From positions 248,001 through 312,000 of the forward strand of contig NZ_JMTM01000046.1 in NCBI RefSeq assembly GCF_001662485.1: a stretch of DNA of 64,000 bases. Direction: 5' to 3'. Shown piece by piece: positions 50,818 through 59,705 of the stretch; the stretch's first letter is position 1, and the number at the start of each line of letters is the position of its first letter. The stretch comes from Flavobacterium succinicans (GTDB taxonomy: Bacteria; Bacteroidota; Bacteroidia; Flavobacteriales; Flavobacteriaceae). The translations under genes were made by a program, and so were the position numbers. The notes beneath the pieces were generated by a model. That model was not told the DNA's origin. It made no database searches and saw only the letters and a list, made by a program, of their open reading frames with translations.

Positions 50818-52476
50818 ATGTGGAAGAATCATCCTAAAGCTTTGCCTTATTTGTTTTTGTCTGAAATGTGGGAACGTTTCGGTTATTATTTAATGATTGG
50901 AATTTTTACGCTTTATCTGAAAGATGTAGAAACGGGTTTCTCGATGACCGAAAAAGAAGCTTCGGATTTGTACGGAACGTTTATCGCCTTGGTGTTCTTG
51001 ACTCCCTTTATTGGTGGATTAATTGCGGACCGTTATTTGGGTTACAAAAAATCCATTATACTTGGTGGATTAATGATGGGAGTGGGGTACTTGATTATGG
51101 GAGTGCACAGCATTCCAATGTTGTACACTGCGATGACGTTAGTAATTGTAGGGAATGGTTTTTTTAAACCTAATATTTCTACTTTATTGGGTAACTTTTA
51201 CAATGATGAGCAATTTAAAGATCGTAAAGACGAAGGGTACAACATTTTCTATATGGGAATCAATGTTGGGGCTTTCATTTGTAATTTCTTTGGTGCGGCA
51301 CTAAAAATTCTCTTTGGCTGGCAAGAAGCTTTTATGGCTGCTGGTGTGGGGATGTTTATTGGTGTTTTGGTTTTTATGTTAGGTACCAAACATTATGGAG
51401 ATAAAACCGAAAAGAAAGGAGTGCAAGAAGGCGATATGCCTTTTTATAAAATTGTTCTTTTTATTTTATTGCCTTCGTTGATTTTTGGAGTAATTGGTTG
51501 GTTGATCAAAGGAATTACTTCGGATACTAATCTTGACAGTTCCATTTTTGGTTCGGATAGTACCGATGCTTTTGTATTTGCTTGTATTCCTGTTGTTTTC
51601 TTTTACGGAAGTCTTTATTTTAAAGCTAAAGTGGAAGATAAACGTCCTATTGGGGCTTTGCTTTCAATTTTTGCAGTGGTGATTTTGTTTTGGGCGGTTT
51701 TTAAATTGAATGGTTCTGCTTTAAATAATTGGGGCGACAAATATACCGATAGAGAATTAACAGGTGTGGCACAACAAATTGGTTCAAAGTTGGTGCTTAC
51801 TGACACGTTGACCTATAAAAAGGACTCCGTTGCCTTGTACGATGCCGCTTTTAGAATTCAGAAAGAAGACGGAAAAGTCATCAAAGTGGTGGATTATCCT
51901 TTGTATTTTAGAAATGTAGCCAAAGAAAAATTGCCTAAAGAAGACAGTAAGATCTATACTTGGTCGGCAAACTTGAGCCAATCGATTAATCCGGGTTGGG
52001 TCATTCTCTTGACGCCTTTGGTCGTGGCGTTTTTTACTTTTTTGCGTAGCAGAAAAAAAGAACCCTCAACACCTACCAAAATTGCTTTTGGTCTGTTGAT
52101 CTCAGCTTTATCGGTTTTGGTTATGGTGGCTGCGGTTCACATTGGGAATAATGGATCAGAAAAAGTTTCCGTATGGTGGTTGGTGGCCAATTATGGAGTC
52201 ATTACCATCGGTGAATTATTCTTAAGTCCGATGGGATTATCTGTGGTCTCAAAATTAAGTCCAAAAAACATTACTTCATTAATGATGGGTGGTTGGTTTT
52301 TGGCCACTTCAATTGGTAATAAATTAAGCGGCGTTTTGGCCAGTATGTGGGATTCTTATGAAAACAAAGCCAACTTTTTCTGGATTAATTTTAGTCTTTT
52401 AATTTTTGCAACATTACTGATGTTCGCTTTAGTAAAAGAATTGAATAAGGTGATGAAAGAAAAAGGAATTAATTAA
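50818..52476 (+). CDS. POT-family proton-coupled peptide transporter 2
   Basis: This 552-residue POT protein starts at ATG 50818 (the longer frame begins with TTG at 50812). Signatures are SEMWERFGYYLMIG near residue 17, GGLIADRYLGYKKSIILGG near 72, GNGFFKPNISTLLGNFY near 115, and FYMGINVGAFICNFF near 145. Compared with its neighbours it has an extra soluble loop at ~300-385 (LTDTLTYKKDSVALYDAAFR, IQKEDGKVIKVVDYPLYFR). The loop contains no recognised domain and sits where the others have a short connection. It probably lies in the periplasm between helices. Substrate di/tripeptides are inferred from the family. Confidence 0.92.
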   Translation: MWKNHPKALPYLFLSEMWERFGYYLMIGIFTLYLKDVETGFSMTEKEASDLYGTFIALVFLTPFIGGLIADRYLGYKKSIILGGLMMGVGYLIMGVHSIPMLYTAMTLVIVGNGFFKPNISTLLGNFYNDEQFKDRKDEGYNIFYMGINVGAFICNFFGAALKILFGWQEAFMAAGVGMFIGVLVFMLGTKHYGDKTEKKGVQEGDMPFYKIVLFILLPSLIFGVIGWLIKGITSDTNLDSSIFGSDSTDAFVFACIPVVFFYGSLYFKAKVEDKRPIGALLSIFAVVILFWAVFKLNGSALNNWGDKYTDRELTGVAQQIGSKLVLTDTLTYKKDSVALYDAAFRIQKEDGKVIKVVDYPLYFRNVAKEKLPKEDSKIYTWSANLSQSINPGWVILLTPLVVAFFTFLRSRKKEPSTPTKIAFGLLISALSVLVMVAAVHIGNNGSEKVSVWWLVANYGVITIGELFLSPMGLSVVSKLSPKNITSLMMGGWFLATSIGNKLSGVLASMWDSYENKANFFWINFSLLIFATLLMFALVKELNKVMKEKGIN

Positions 52477-52485
52477 ATCAAGTAA

Positions 52486-53997
52486 ATGGAATCAAATTTA
52501 ACCTTAGAACAAATTCAGAATTTTAAAGGCAAATACCCAAAACAGTTGTGGTATTTGTTTTTTAGCGAAATGTGGGAGCGCTTTTGTTTTTATGGAATGC
52601 GCGGGATGTTGGTGGTTTTTATGGTGAGTCATTTAGGAATGAATGAGCGCGTAGCTAATTTGCAATACGGAGCGACTCAAGCTTGGGTATATGCGTTTAC
52701 TTTTATCGGTGGCTTGTTTGCTGATAAGATTTTAGGTTTGCGAAAATCACTTTTTTGGGGTGGTATTCTAATGATTATTGGTAGTGTGATTTTGTCAATA
52801 GATCCTAAAAACTTTTTCTTCATTGGTCTCGGTTTTACCATTGTAGGAACTGGTTTTTTTAAGCCTAATATTTCATCAATGGTCGGGCAGTTGTACCCTG
52901 AAGGTGATCCAAGACGTGACGCTGGTTTTTCTTTCTTTTATATGGGGGTAAATCTAGGAGCTTTGATTGGTGGTTACATTTGTATCGCTGTTGCCGAAGG
53001 ATCCATGTGGCAATCAATTGTTCCGGAACATTTGCGTTGGAATGTTGGTTTTGGTTTCGCAGCAATTGTAATGATTATTAGTTTGTTGACTTTTACTCAA
53101 ACCCAAAAAAGTTTAGGCCCAATTGGTCTTTCTCCATTGAAAGAGATGATGGTCTCTAAACGCAAGCAACTAGAAATAGTAACTTATGTAGGATCATTAC
53201 TTGTTATTCCTTTGATAATTGTGATGGTTGCCAATACACATTATACTGATTACTTTATGATTTGTATCGGACCCGCTTCTATTTTGTATTTGCTTTACGA
53301 AATGAAAAACTTCACTTTAGCGGAGAATAAAAAATTATTTGCAGCATTGATTTTCATTATTTTCTCCATTTTCTTTTGGGCTTTTTTCGAGCAAAGCGGA
53401 GGGTCTTTAAGTTTGTTTGCTGTAAACAATTTGAATAATACTATTGGAGGAGTTGTTTTGAGTCCTAACGGAGTGAACAATTCGGCGAATTCTTTTTTTG
53501 TGATTGGTTTTGCAGCTTTGGTGGGCTTGGTTTGGCTTTGGTTAGACAAAAGAAAGATTGAACCCAACACAGTGGTTAAGTTTGGTCTTGCCTTTTTATT
53601 CTTAGCTGGTGGCTTCTGGGTGTTCTATTATACGAAATTTTTTGCTGATGGTTTTGGACGAACTTCTTTAGGTATCTTTACTTTTGGATGGTTTGTAATC
53701 ACTTTGGGTGAATTGTGTTTGTCACCTATCGGAATGTCTGCAATGACGAAGCTGTCACCTTCCAAAACACAAGCCGTAATTATGGGAATGTGGTTCTTGG
53801 CTAGTGCTTACGGTCAATATTTTGCTGGAATTTTAGGTGCGAATATTGCCGAAGCTTCGGAACAAGCAAGTAATTTGGAAAAATTAAATGTTTATGCGGA
53901 TGGTTATTTACAATTGGCCATTTATGCTTTAATTGCTGGAGTCGTTTTGATTTTACTTTCACCATTGGTTAGAAAATTAATGCAAGAAGTAAAATAG
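52486..53997 (+). CDS. POT-family proton-coupled peptide transporter 3
   Basis: This 503-residue POT protein has FFSEMWERFCFYGMRGML near residue 27, GGLFADKILGLRKSLFWGG near 75, GTGFFKPNISSMVGQLYP near 120, FYMGVNLGALIGGYI near 150, and ELCLSPIGMSAMTKLSPSKT near 410. It lies 9 bp after transporter 2 and is surely cotranscribed with it. The three proteins share the family core but differ clearly in sequence and loop lengths, so they probably differ in peptide preference rather than being recent copies. Confidence 0.93.
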   Translation: MESNLTLEQIQNFKGKYPKQLWYLFFSEMWERFCFYGMRGMLVVFMVSHLGMNERVANLQYGATQAWVYAFTFIGGLFADKILGLRKSLFWGGILMIIGSVILSIDPKNFFFIGLGFTIVGTGFFKPNISSMVGQLYPEGDPRRDAGFSFFYMGVNLGALIGGYICIAVAEGSMWQSIVPEHLRWNVGFGFAAIVMIISLLTFTQTQKSLGPIGLSPLKEMMVSKRKQLEIVTYVGSLLVIPLIIVMVANTHYTDYFMICIGPASILYLLYEMKNFTLAENKKLFAALIFIIFSIFFWAFFEQSGGSLSLFAVNNLNNTIGGVVLSPNGVNNSANSFFVIGFAALVGLVWLWLDKRKIEPNTVVKFGLAFLFLAGGFWVFYYTKFFADGFGRTSLGIFTFGWFVITLGELCLSPIGMSAMTKLSPSKTQAVIMGMWFLASAYGQYFAGILGANIAEASEQASNLEKLNVYADGYLQLAIYALIAGVVLILLSPLVRKLMQEVK

Positions 53998-54024
53998 CTG
54001 TCATTTATAGATTAGAATTTTATA

Positions 54025-54032
54025 TACATTTG
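54025..54032 (+). promoter_or_regulatory. -7 element (TACATTTG) upstream of the small ORF and thioredoxin gene
   Basis: TACATTTG fits TAnnTTTG and lies 19 bases before the small ORF at 54052. A -33 partner is not clear. Confidence 0.5.
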
Positions 54033-54051
54033 TCAAAATAAATTGCATCAT

Positions 54052-54135
54052 ATGAAATCGCCATTAAAAACAGGTTTGTTGCAAACAGACACTGATAAGA
54101 AAAAGGCGCTACCGAATATGACCGCTAACAAATAA
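54052..54135 (+). CDS. Possible 27-residue small ORF
   Basis: ATG to TAA gives MKSPLKTGLLQTDTDKKKAL followed by PNMTANK. It is basic and has no hydrophobic segment. The ATG lies 19 bases after a good -7 element and the stop lies 11 bp before the thioredoxin gene, so it sits exactly where a first gene of the operon would be. There is no homology I recognise; it may be a leader peptide or chance. Confidence 0.4.
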   Translation: MKSPLKTGLLQTDTDKKKALPNMTANK

Positions 54136-54146
54136 ATTTTACCTAT

Positions 54147-54614
54147 ATGAAAAAAATAGTATTTTTTCTTTTGTTAACCTTATGTGTAATCGAAGGACAA
54201 GCGCAAGAACTAAAATGGTTCACTAATGTAAACGAAGCCATTGCAGTAGGGAATAAAGAGAATAAACCTCTTTTGTTATTTTTTACAGGAAGTGACTGGT
54301 GTGGGTGGTGTATTCGTTTGCAAAAGGAAGTATTGCAAACGCCAGAATTTTCAAAATGGGCCAAAGAGAATGTGGTTTTAGTAGAGCTTGATTATCCTAG
54401 AAAACAATACCAAACTGCCGAGATTAGGAAGCAAAATGAGGAATTGCAACAAGCCTTCGGAGTTCAAGGTTATCCCACGATTCATTTTGCCAAAGGGGTT
54501 ACAAAGAATGGTAAAACTAATTTTCAAGGCTTAGGAAGCACAGGCTATGTAGCTGGAGGACCATCTGCTTGGTTGGCTGTTGCCAATGGTTTTTTACCTC
54601 AAAAGAAAAAATAA
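54147..54614 (+). CDS. Secreted thioredoxin-family protein (Thioredoxin_7 type)
   Basis: This 155-residue protein has a signal peptide (IVFFLLLTLCVIEGQAQ) and a thioredoxin fold with active site SDWCGWCIRLQKEV near residue 50. The CGWC pair is typical of periplasmic thioredoxin_7/DUF255-like proteins. A cis-Pro segment (GVQGYPTIHF near 110) is present. It should reduce or isomerise disulfides in the periplasm; its partner is unknown. A perfect 17-bp hairpin that could terminate its transcript lies within the end of the convergent comEC gene. Confidence 0.88.
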   Translation: MKKIVFFLLLTLCVIEGQAQELKWFTNVNEAIAVGNKENKPLLLFFTGSDWCGWCIRLQKEVLQTPEFSKWAKENVVLVELDYPRKQYQTAEIRKQNEELQQAFGVQGYPTIHFAKGVTKNGKTNFQGLGSTGYVAGGPSAWLAVANGFLPQKKK

Positions 54615-54626
54615 TTTTTAGATTTT

Positions 54627-56666
54627 TTACTCTTTGATCCTAAAATATCCCTTTTCACGAGTTGAGTGAAAAGGGATATTTTGTTTGATGCATGTTGTTT
54701 TCCATAAGGTTACCAATGATTTGTAATTAGAAGCATCTGCTACGACCATCTTTGGTCGATTATCTTTTATGATGCGCTCTAAATTTACTTTTGGGGAGGC
54801 AGTTAATAGTAAAATATCGGTTGCTTTATTTGGAAAATAGACACTGCTACTGTCTAAAATGAGAATGCGATTTCCGTTAAAATAAGCGAAATTTTCTAAA
54901 GGGCTTCTTTTCTCAATGCTACTGAAAGTTGCTGTTGCATAATTTTGTAAAACCGTATTTTTTTGGATTTCTTCATTTGTAAGGTCATTCGAAATGACTT
55001 CTAATTCTTTGCCTATTCGTTGACAAATAATTGTTTTTTTTGAAGTATTTAGCACAACCCACTCTTTACTATTGCCATAGTCTAGCTTGTTTTTTAGCAC
55101 AACCAATTGAAGAATGATTATTGAAGAGAGAGTGCAAACGAGTCTAGTAAATGAGTTTTTCTTCCACCATAAAACCAACGCGATTAGTAATCCATAAGAG
55201 GCTAAAGTTAAATAAAACGTACTCGGAATATTCGTAAAAATGAAACTTTCAAATGAAGCAACCCAACCAATTATTGCATTCATGAAGGTAATGCCCCATT
55301 CTAATGGCTTGATACACCAAATGGGCATGGCTGTAAATGTCGCAATCATCATTACTATTACCCCAAGTAACATAATGACACTTAATAACGGAAGCACTAA
55401 TAGATTGGTCACAAAAAACAAGCCTGGGAATTGATGGAAATAATAAATACTCAACGGTAATGTTCCTAGTTGTGCGGCAAAAGAAACCGTAATAATATCC
55501 CAGAAAAACTCTAGTATTTTATTTTTTGGCGTCCAATAGCTAGCCAGCAAAGGTTGGAGCCAAACGATAAAAAACAAAGCCGCATAGCTTAATTGAAACC
55601 CTACATCGAATAAAAAATAAGGTTGAAACAATAAAATCAAAAATATTGAGACCACCAAGGTGTGATAGATATTACTGCTTCTTCTTAAATACTGACCAAT
55701 GGCTACAAACGAGAACATCGTAATAGATCGCACTACAGAAGGAGCAAGACCTGCTAAAATACCAAATAGCGCTAAGCTTACTAAAGAAAGGGATAACTTA
55801 AGAAACCGACCTTTTGAGGTATTGGGTATTGGACGCAATAGAAAATTGATGAGTAGTACAATAAATCCAATATGTAATCCCGAAACCGAAAGGATATGTA
55901 CGGCACCAGCATATTGGTACTCTTTTGTAATGTTGGGATCAATATCCTGTTGTTGGCCTACTAGTAATGCCATCGCTACTGGCAATGCTTTTTTATCAAA
56001 GCCACTTTTCTCTAAATGAGTTACAATGATAGTCCTCAATTTTGAAGTATAATACCAAATGTCTTTTAAAAGTGTTTTATGATACGATATTGCTTCAGGA
56101 TCTAGATCTACTTGCGCGTAAATTTGTTTGTTTCTTAAGTAGGTTGCATAATCAAATTGATTCGGGTTTTTTGGTTTTTCTGGGGGTATCAATTGAGCTT
56201 TAAATCGCAATTGGTGTCCAACTTCAAAGGCTTGAATGTTTTTGTTTTTAGCAATAGTCAGAATGATTTTGCCACTACTTTTTTTTGCATTGATACTTTG
56301 AAGTAACGCAAGGTATCGATTATTTTGAGGAGAACTTCTAAGTCTTTCTCTTACGGCAACCTGAATCCAATTGGCTTTTTGAAAAACTTCAGGATGGTTG
56401 GTGTAATTGTTTTTATGATTACTTTCGGTATGTGTGATTAGAACACCGATGCCAATCGCAAAACATAGTAATAAAGTAGCACCTTCAAAATATAGACCGC
56501 GGATATTTTTTTTTACTGCAAACCAATAAGCCGTAAGTAAATTTAATACTGCAATTACAACAAATGCGAGACTAAAAGGTAGAGAAAATGGTATATAATA
56601 AGCCGCAATAAGGCCTAGTATAAATCCAACCGTAATTTTAATAAGTGGAAATTGTAACACATTCAT
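54627..56666 (-). CDS. comEC: ComEC/Rec2-family competence protein without metallo-beta-lactamase domain
   Basis: This 679-residue inner-membrane protein has an N-terminal DUF4131-like OB region (~30-200: YLRNKQIYAQVDLDPEAISY) and the ComEC core near residues 225-500. The core includes LPVAMALLVGQQQDIDPNI, YQYAGAVHILSVSGLHIGFI, GLAPSVVRSITMF and QLSYAALFFIVWLQPLL, with about ten helices. ComEC forms the channel for single-stranded DNA in natural transformation. The C-terminal part is short (~150 residues) and lacks the HxHxDH metallo-beta-lactamase motif found in longer members. The ATG at 56666 is preferred to the TTG-started longer frame. It follows lpxB by 39 bp on the same strand. Confidence 0.88.
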   Translation of the reverse strand: MNVLQFPLIKITVGFILGLIAAYYIPFSLPFSLAFVVIAVLNLLTAYWFAVKKNIRGLYFEGATLLLCFAIGIGVLITHTESNHKNNYTNHPEVFQKANWIQVAVRERLRSSPQNNRYLALLQSINAKKSSGKIILTIAKNKNIQAFEVGHQLRFKAQLIPPEKPKNPNQFDYATYLRNKQIYAQVDLDPEAISYHKTLLKDIWYYTSKLRTIIVTHLEKSGFDKKALPVAMALLVGQQQDIDPNITKEYQYAGAVHILSVSGLHIGFIVLLINFLLRPIPNTSKGRFLKLSLSLVSLALFGILAGLAPSVVRSITMFSFVAIGQYLRRSSNIYHTLVVSIFLILLFQPYFLFDVGFQLSYAALFFIVWLQPLLASYWTPKNKILEFFWDIITVSFAAQLGTLPLSIYYFHQFPGLFFVTNLLVLPLLSVIMLLGVIVMMIATFTAMPIWCIKPLEWGITFMNAIIGWVASFESFIFTNIPSTFYLTLASYGLLIALVLWWKKNSFTRLVCTLSSIIILQLVVLKNKLDYGNSKEWVVLNTSKKTIICQRIGKELEVISNDLTNEEIQKNTVLQNYATATFSSIEKRSPLENFAYFNGNRILILDSSSVYFPNKATDILLLTASPKVNLERIIKDNRPKMVVADASNYKSLVTLWKTTCIKQNIPFHSTREKGYFRIKE
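54642..54682 (+). terminator. Perfect 17-bp hairpin inside the 3' end of comEC
   Basis: The arms at 54642-54658 and 54666-54682 are exact reverse complements around the loop GAGTTGA. The plus-strand side ends in TTTTGTTT. It probably terminates the thioredoxin transcript while also encoding the last residues of ComEC. Confidence 0.7.
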
Positions 56667-56705
56667 ACTACTAAAATACAAATTTAGTAAGAAATAGTGT
56701 TTGTT

Positions 56706-57821
56706 TTATTTTTTTATGTCGGTTACAATTAATTTTGCAGTGGTACTACTTGCTCCTTTACCTCCTAATTTTTTTTCAAGTATAGTATAGTTTTCTTGCA
56801 CCACTTTTCGATGCTCAGGATCTAGAATTTTTTGTAATTCTGTTTTTATGCGTTGGGTGGTACAATCGTCTTGAATCAACTCGGTGACTACTTCTTTGTC
56901 CATAATCAAGTTGACAAGTGAAATGTATTTTAAGGTAATGATTCTTTTGGCAATTTGGTACGAAATCCAATTTCCTTTGTAACAAACTACTTCAGGTACT
57001 TTGAACAATGCGGTTTCGAGGGTTGCTGTTCCAGAAGTCACAAGAGCTGCAGTAGCGTGTTGTAACAAATCATAGGTTTTGTTTGATAAAAATTTAATGT
57101 TATCCGAAGTAATGAACTGTTGGTAAAAAGAATACTCCTGACTTGGCGCTCCAGCGATTACAAATTGGTAATCTTTGAAATCTTCGGCTACACTAAGCAT
57201 AACACTCAGCATTTTGGTGATTTCTTGTTTACGGCTTCCTGGTAATAAAGCAATAATTGGCAAATCGTTCAATTGATTCTCTTTTCTAAAAGCAGCATCA
57301 TCAATTACGGGATGCGCTTGAATAGCATCAATAAGAGGATGGCCTACAAACGAAACTGGAAAATGATGTTTGTCTTCGTAAAAGGTTTTTTCAAACGGAA
57401 GAATCACATACATTTTATCAATATCTCGCTTGATTTCCTTAATTCGGCTTTCTTTCCAAGCCCAAATTTGTGGTGAAATATAATAGTGATTTTTGAATCC
57501 TAAGCTCCTTGACCATTTAGCAATTCTCAAATTGAAACCAGGATAATCAATAAATACGATAACATCCGGTTGAAATGCCAAAATATCGGTTTTGCATATT
57601 TTGATGTTGTTGAGAATGGTTTTTAAGTTCATAACCACTTCTGCAAACCCCATAAAGGCTAAATCGCGGTAGTGTTTTACTAGGGTGCCACCTACTTGTT
57701 GCATTAAGTCTCCGCCCCAAAAACGAATTTCGGCCGTTGGATCTTCTTGGAAAATAGATTTCATCAGGTTGGATCCATGCAAATCTCCTGAGGCTTCTCC
57801 TGCAATAATGTAGTATTTCAT
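56706..57821 (-). CDS. lpxB: Lipid-A-disaccharide synthase
   Basis: This 371-residue peripheral inner-membrane GT19 enzyme joins UDP-2,3-diacylglucosamine and lipid X to make the lipid A disaccharide. Family motifs are IIAGEASGDLHGSNLMKSI near the N-terminus, RFWGGDLMQQVGG near 35, FIDYPGFNLRIAKWSRSLG near 92, YYISPQIWAWKESRIKEIK near 115, FVGHPLIDAI near 160, and LLPGSRKQEITKMLSVML near 192, with SGTATLETALF near 265. The length fits the family. It lies upstream of comEC on the same strand. Confidence 0.95.
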   Translation of the reverse strand: MKYYIIAGEASGDLHGSNLMKSIFQEDPTAEIRFWGGDLMQQVGGTLVKHYRDLAFMGFAEVVMNLKTILNNIKICKTDILAFQPDVIVFIDYPGFNLRIAKWSRSLGFKNHYYISPQIWAWKESRIKEIKRDIDKMYVILPFEKTFYEDKHHFPVSFVGHPLIDAIQAHPVIDDAAFRKENQLNDLPIIALLPGSRKQEITKMLSVMLSVAEDFKDYQFVIAGAPSQEYSFYQQFITSDNIKFLSNKTYDLLQHATAALVTSGTATLETALFKVPEVVCYKGNWISYQIAKRIITLKYISLVNLIMDKEVVTELIQDDCTTQRIKTELQKILDPEHRKVVQENYTILEKKLGGKGASSTTAKLIVTDIKK

Positions 57822-57896
57822 AATTAGATGATTCTAAGTTTTTTTCAGACCAATTTCGTTATATTTTTTTGCTTCAAAAAATGGAATCAAAAAATA

Positions 57897-57928
57897 AGAG
57901 GCAAAGGTAATAAAAACACTTTGCCTCT
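57897..57928 (-). terminator. Terminator of the outer-membrane barrel gene
   Basis: AGAGGCAAAG pairs with CTTTGCCTCT around a 12-base loop. On the minus strand it is followed by TTATTTTTT and lies about 50 bp after the stop at 57979. Confidence 0.8.
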
Positions 57929-57978
57929 TGTTGGTTATAACGGATTCAAATAAACATTTTATGCTGGTTAAGATAAAT

Positions 57979-59694
57979 TTAGTTCAAAGAATATCTAAAA
58001 AACAACATAGCACTAAACCAAGATTTAGCATCACCTCCTAATGCTTCTTTTACCCCTGCACCTGGAATTGTTTGCGCAAAATGTCCATGAAAATACCATT
58101 TTCTAGAATGAAAATATTTCCAAGTGAGATTAACTTCTTGTCCGTATTCTTTTTGTGGCATGTAACTTAATGCAGGATTTCCGCCTACATTGTTGTTGTT
58201 TGCCGCTTGAAAATAGAAATATTGAGGTACTAATTCCACTTTTTTACTAACCCTTAAACTAGCTTGAATTTTATGGGCAATCAAATTGCTGTTTTGTACA
58301 ATTTTAAAATGATTGGCACCCAAAACCCAATCTTCACCATTTCCGCCAGTCAACAATGGATCCCATCTTTCGAAAGTTTTAGTAGTGGGATCGTCTCCAG
58401 AAAAATATGAAAAACGATACATGAAGGTTGGTGACGCTTTGGCTTTGGCAAAACTCCATCCTATTTCTCCATAGCCAGCAAAAGCAGACATTTTGAAATT
58501 AGAATTGGTTTCGTGAGCCAATTCGGTTTTAATTAAAAGCCCAGCCTTTCCTTGGGTCAAATTTTTAAAATAACGAATATTGTAGAGATTAAGGCCATTG
58601 CGTCTAAAAACATCACCCGTAGGTGTATAATAACCAAAATCTGATCTAGATACATTCAGATAGGTAAAACCAACTTTATGACCCAAATTAATTCCATATT
58701 CCGTATTGAAACCATTTATCACTGTTCGTGAGTCGATAATGGGTAATTCATCGGGATTGATTTGAAATACTTGCAACATTATATTGTTGTACTTAATGGT
58801 TGCTAATCCTAGATAATCTGCCGCCCATCTTGGATTGAGTTGTAATGCAGCTCTATTTCCACCATTCGAAGCGGTGTTTCGAATGATGAAACCGTTGCCA
58901 ATCGTAAATTGTTGCCTTCCAACGGAAAAATTATAACTAAATAGATTGCCTTTTGAAAAAGATTTAGTACCAAAAAAACCAATATAAGCATCATCAAAAG
59001 CAGTATGTATTCTGGAAACATCTGTAAATAATTCCCTTCCAGCACTTCCGCTCATAATGACGCTAGCACCTCCATATAAATAAATATTGCGTTTATTCGA
59101 CAATGTTGTGATTCCGTATATTCCTCCTGAAACCCAGCCTTCAAACCAACCTGTATACCCTTTTCCGGCTGGGCCGTCTACAAGTGGGTTTCCTTGTAGC
59201 ATAGCATCATCTCTTCCGTACCAAGAGTTATTGTTAGAATACAACATTTCGGCCAAAGCAAATCTTGTAGTTAGTAAAGATTTATTATCCATATACAACA
59301 AGGGGAAATCTTTTCCTCCGGCTAAAACTCCGCTTTTTGAAGGTTTGTCTTTCAAAGTGTCGCTTAGTGTTACTTTCAAGGTGACGCTGATATCTCCTGT
59401 AAGTGATGGCCTAACTTCATAGTACGCATCAGCTACTTCGGGTAATTGTTTTACCTTGGCAGTATAAGCATCCAACAAAATGGTTCTTACTGTAGTTTGC
59501 GGATAAACAGGAAAAAGCAGGTCAATTTTTGCTTTTAAATTCTTTTGATTTAAATCGTCATCCAAAGGATTTTTGAATTCTATGACAACAGACTGAATGT
59601 TTTCGCCTTCCAAAAAATTACCACTTTCTTGAGCAAAAGTTACATTTACTCCTATAAAGAAGAATAGGAAAAGAATTCCAATTTTTTTCATCAT
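57979..59694 (-). CDS. Outer-membrane barrel with POTRA-like N-terminus (alginate-export-like)
   Basis: This 571-residue protein has a signal peptide (IGILFLFFFIGVNVTFAQ). Residues ~30-115 have the strand-helix-helix-strand-strand pattern of a POTRA domain (VVIEFKNPLDDDLNQKNLKA, ILLDAYTAKVKQLPEVADAY, DISVTLKVTLSD). The remaining ~440 residues are a beta-barrel like the alginate-export family, with the typical FSYFSGDDPTTKTFERWDPL segment near 430 and a C-terminal aromatic strand (AMLFFRYSLN). It may export or import a carbohydrate or other small solute. The gene starts 11 bp after the secreted SDR enzyme, so the pair probably acts on one substrate. No polymerase for an alginate-like chain is nearby. 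Confidence 0.65.
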   Translation of the reverse strand: MMKKIGILFLFFFIGVNVTFAQESGNFLEGENIQSVVIEFKNPLDDDLNQKNLKAKIDLLFPVYPQTTVRTILLDAYTAKVKQLPEVADAYYEVRPSLTGDISVTLKVTLSDTLKDKPSKSGVLAGGKDFPLLYMDNKSLLTTRFALAEMLYSNNNSWYGRDDAMLQGNPLVDGPAGKGYTGWFEGWVSGGIYGITTLSNKRNIYLYGGASVIMSGSAGRELFTDVSRIHTAFDDAYIGFFGTKSFSKGNLFSYNFSVGRQQFTIGNGFIIRNTASNGGNRAALQLNPRWAADYLGLATIKYNNIMLQVFQINPDELPIIDSRTVINGFNTEYGINLGHKVGFTYLNVSRSDFGYYTPTGDVFRRNGLNLYNIRYFKNLTQGKAGLLIKTELAHETNSNFKMSAFAGYGEIGWSFAKAKASPTFMYRFSYFSGDDPTTKTFERWDPLLTGGNGEDWVLGANHFKIVQNSNLIAHKIQASLRVSKKVELVPQYFYFQAANNNNVGGNPALSYMPQKEYGQEVNLTWKYFHSRKWYFHGHFAQTIPGAGVKEALGGDAKSWFSAMLFFRYSLN

Positions 59695-59705
59695 TTACTT
59701 TTAGG

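Noticed and set aside
57979..59694. Alginate biosynthesis locus
   Set aside because: Only a barrel of alginate-export likeness is present; no Alg8/44, epimerase or lyase genes are nearby.
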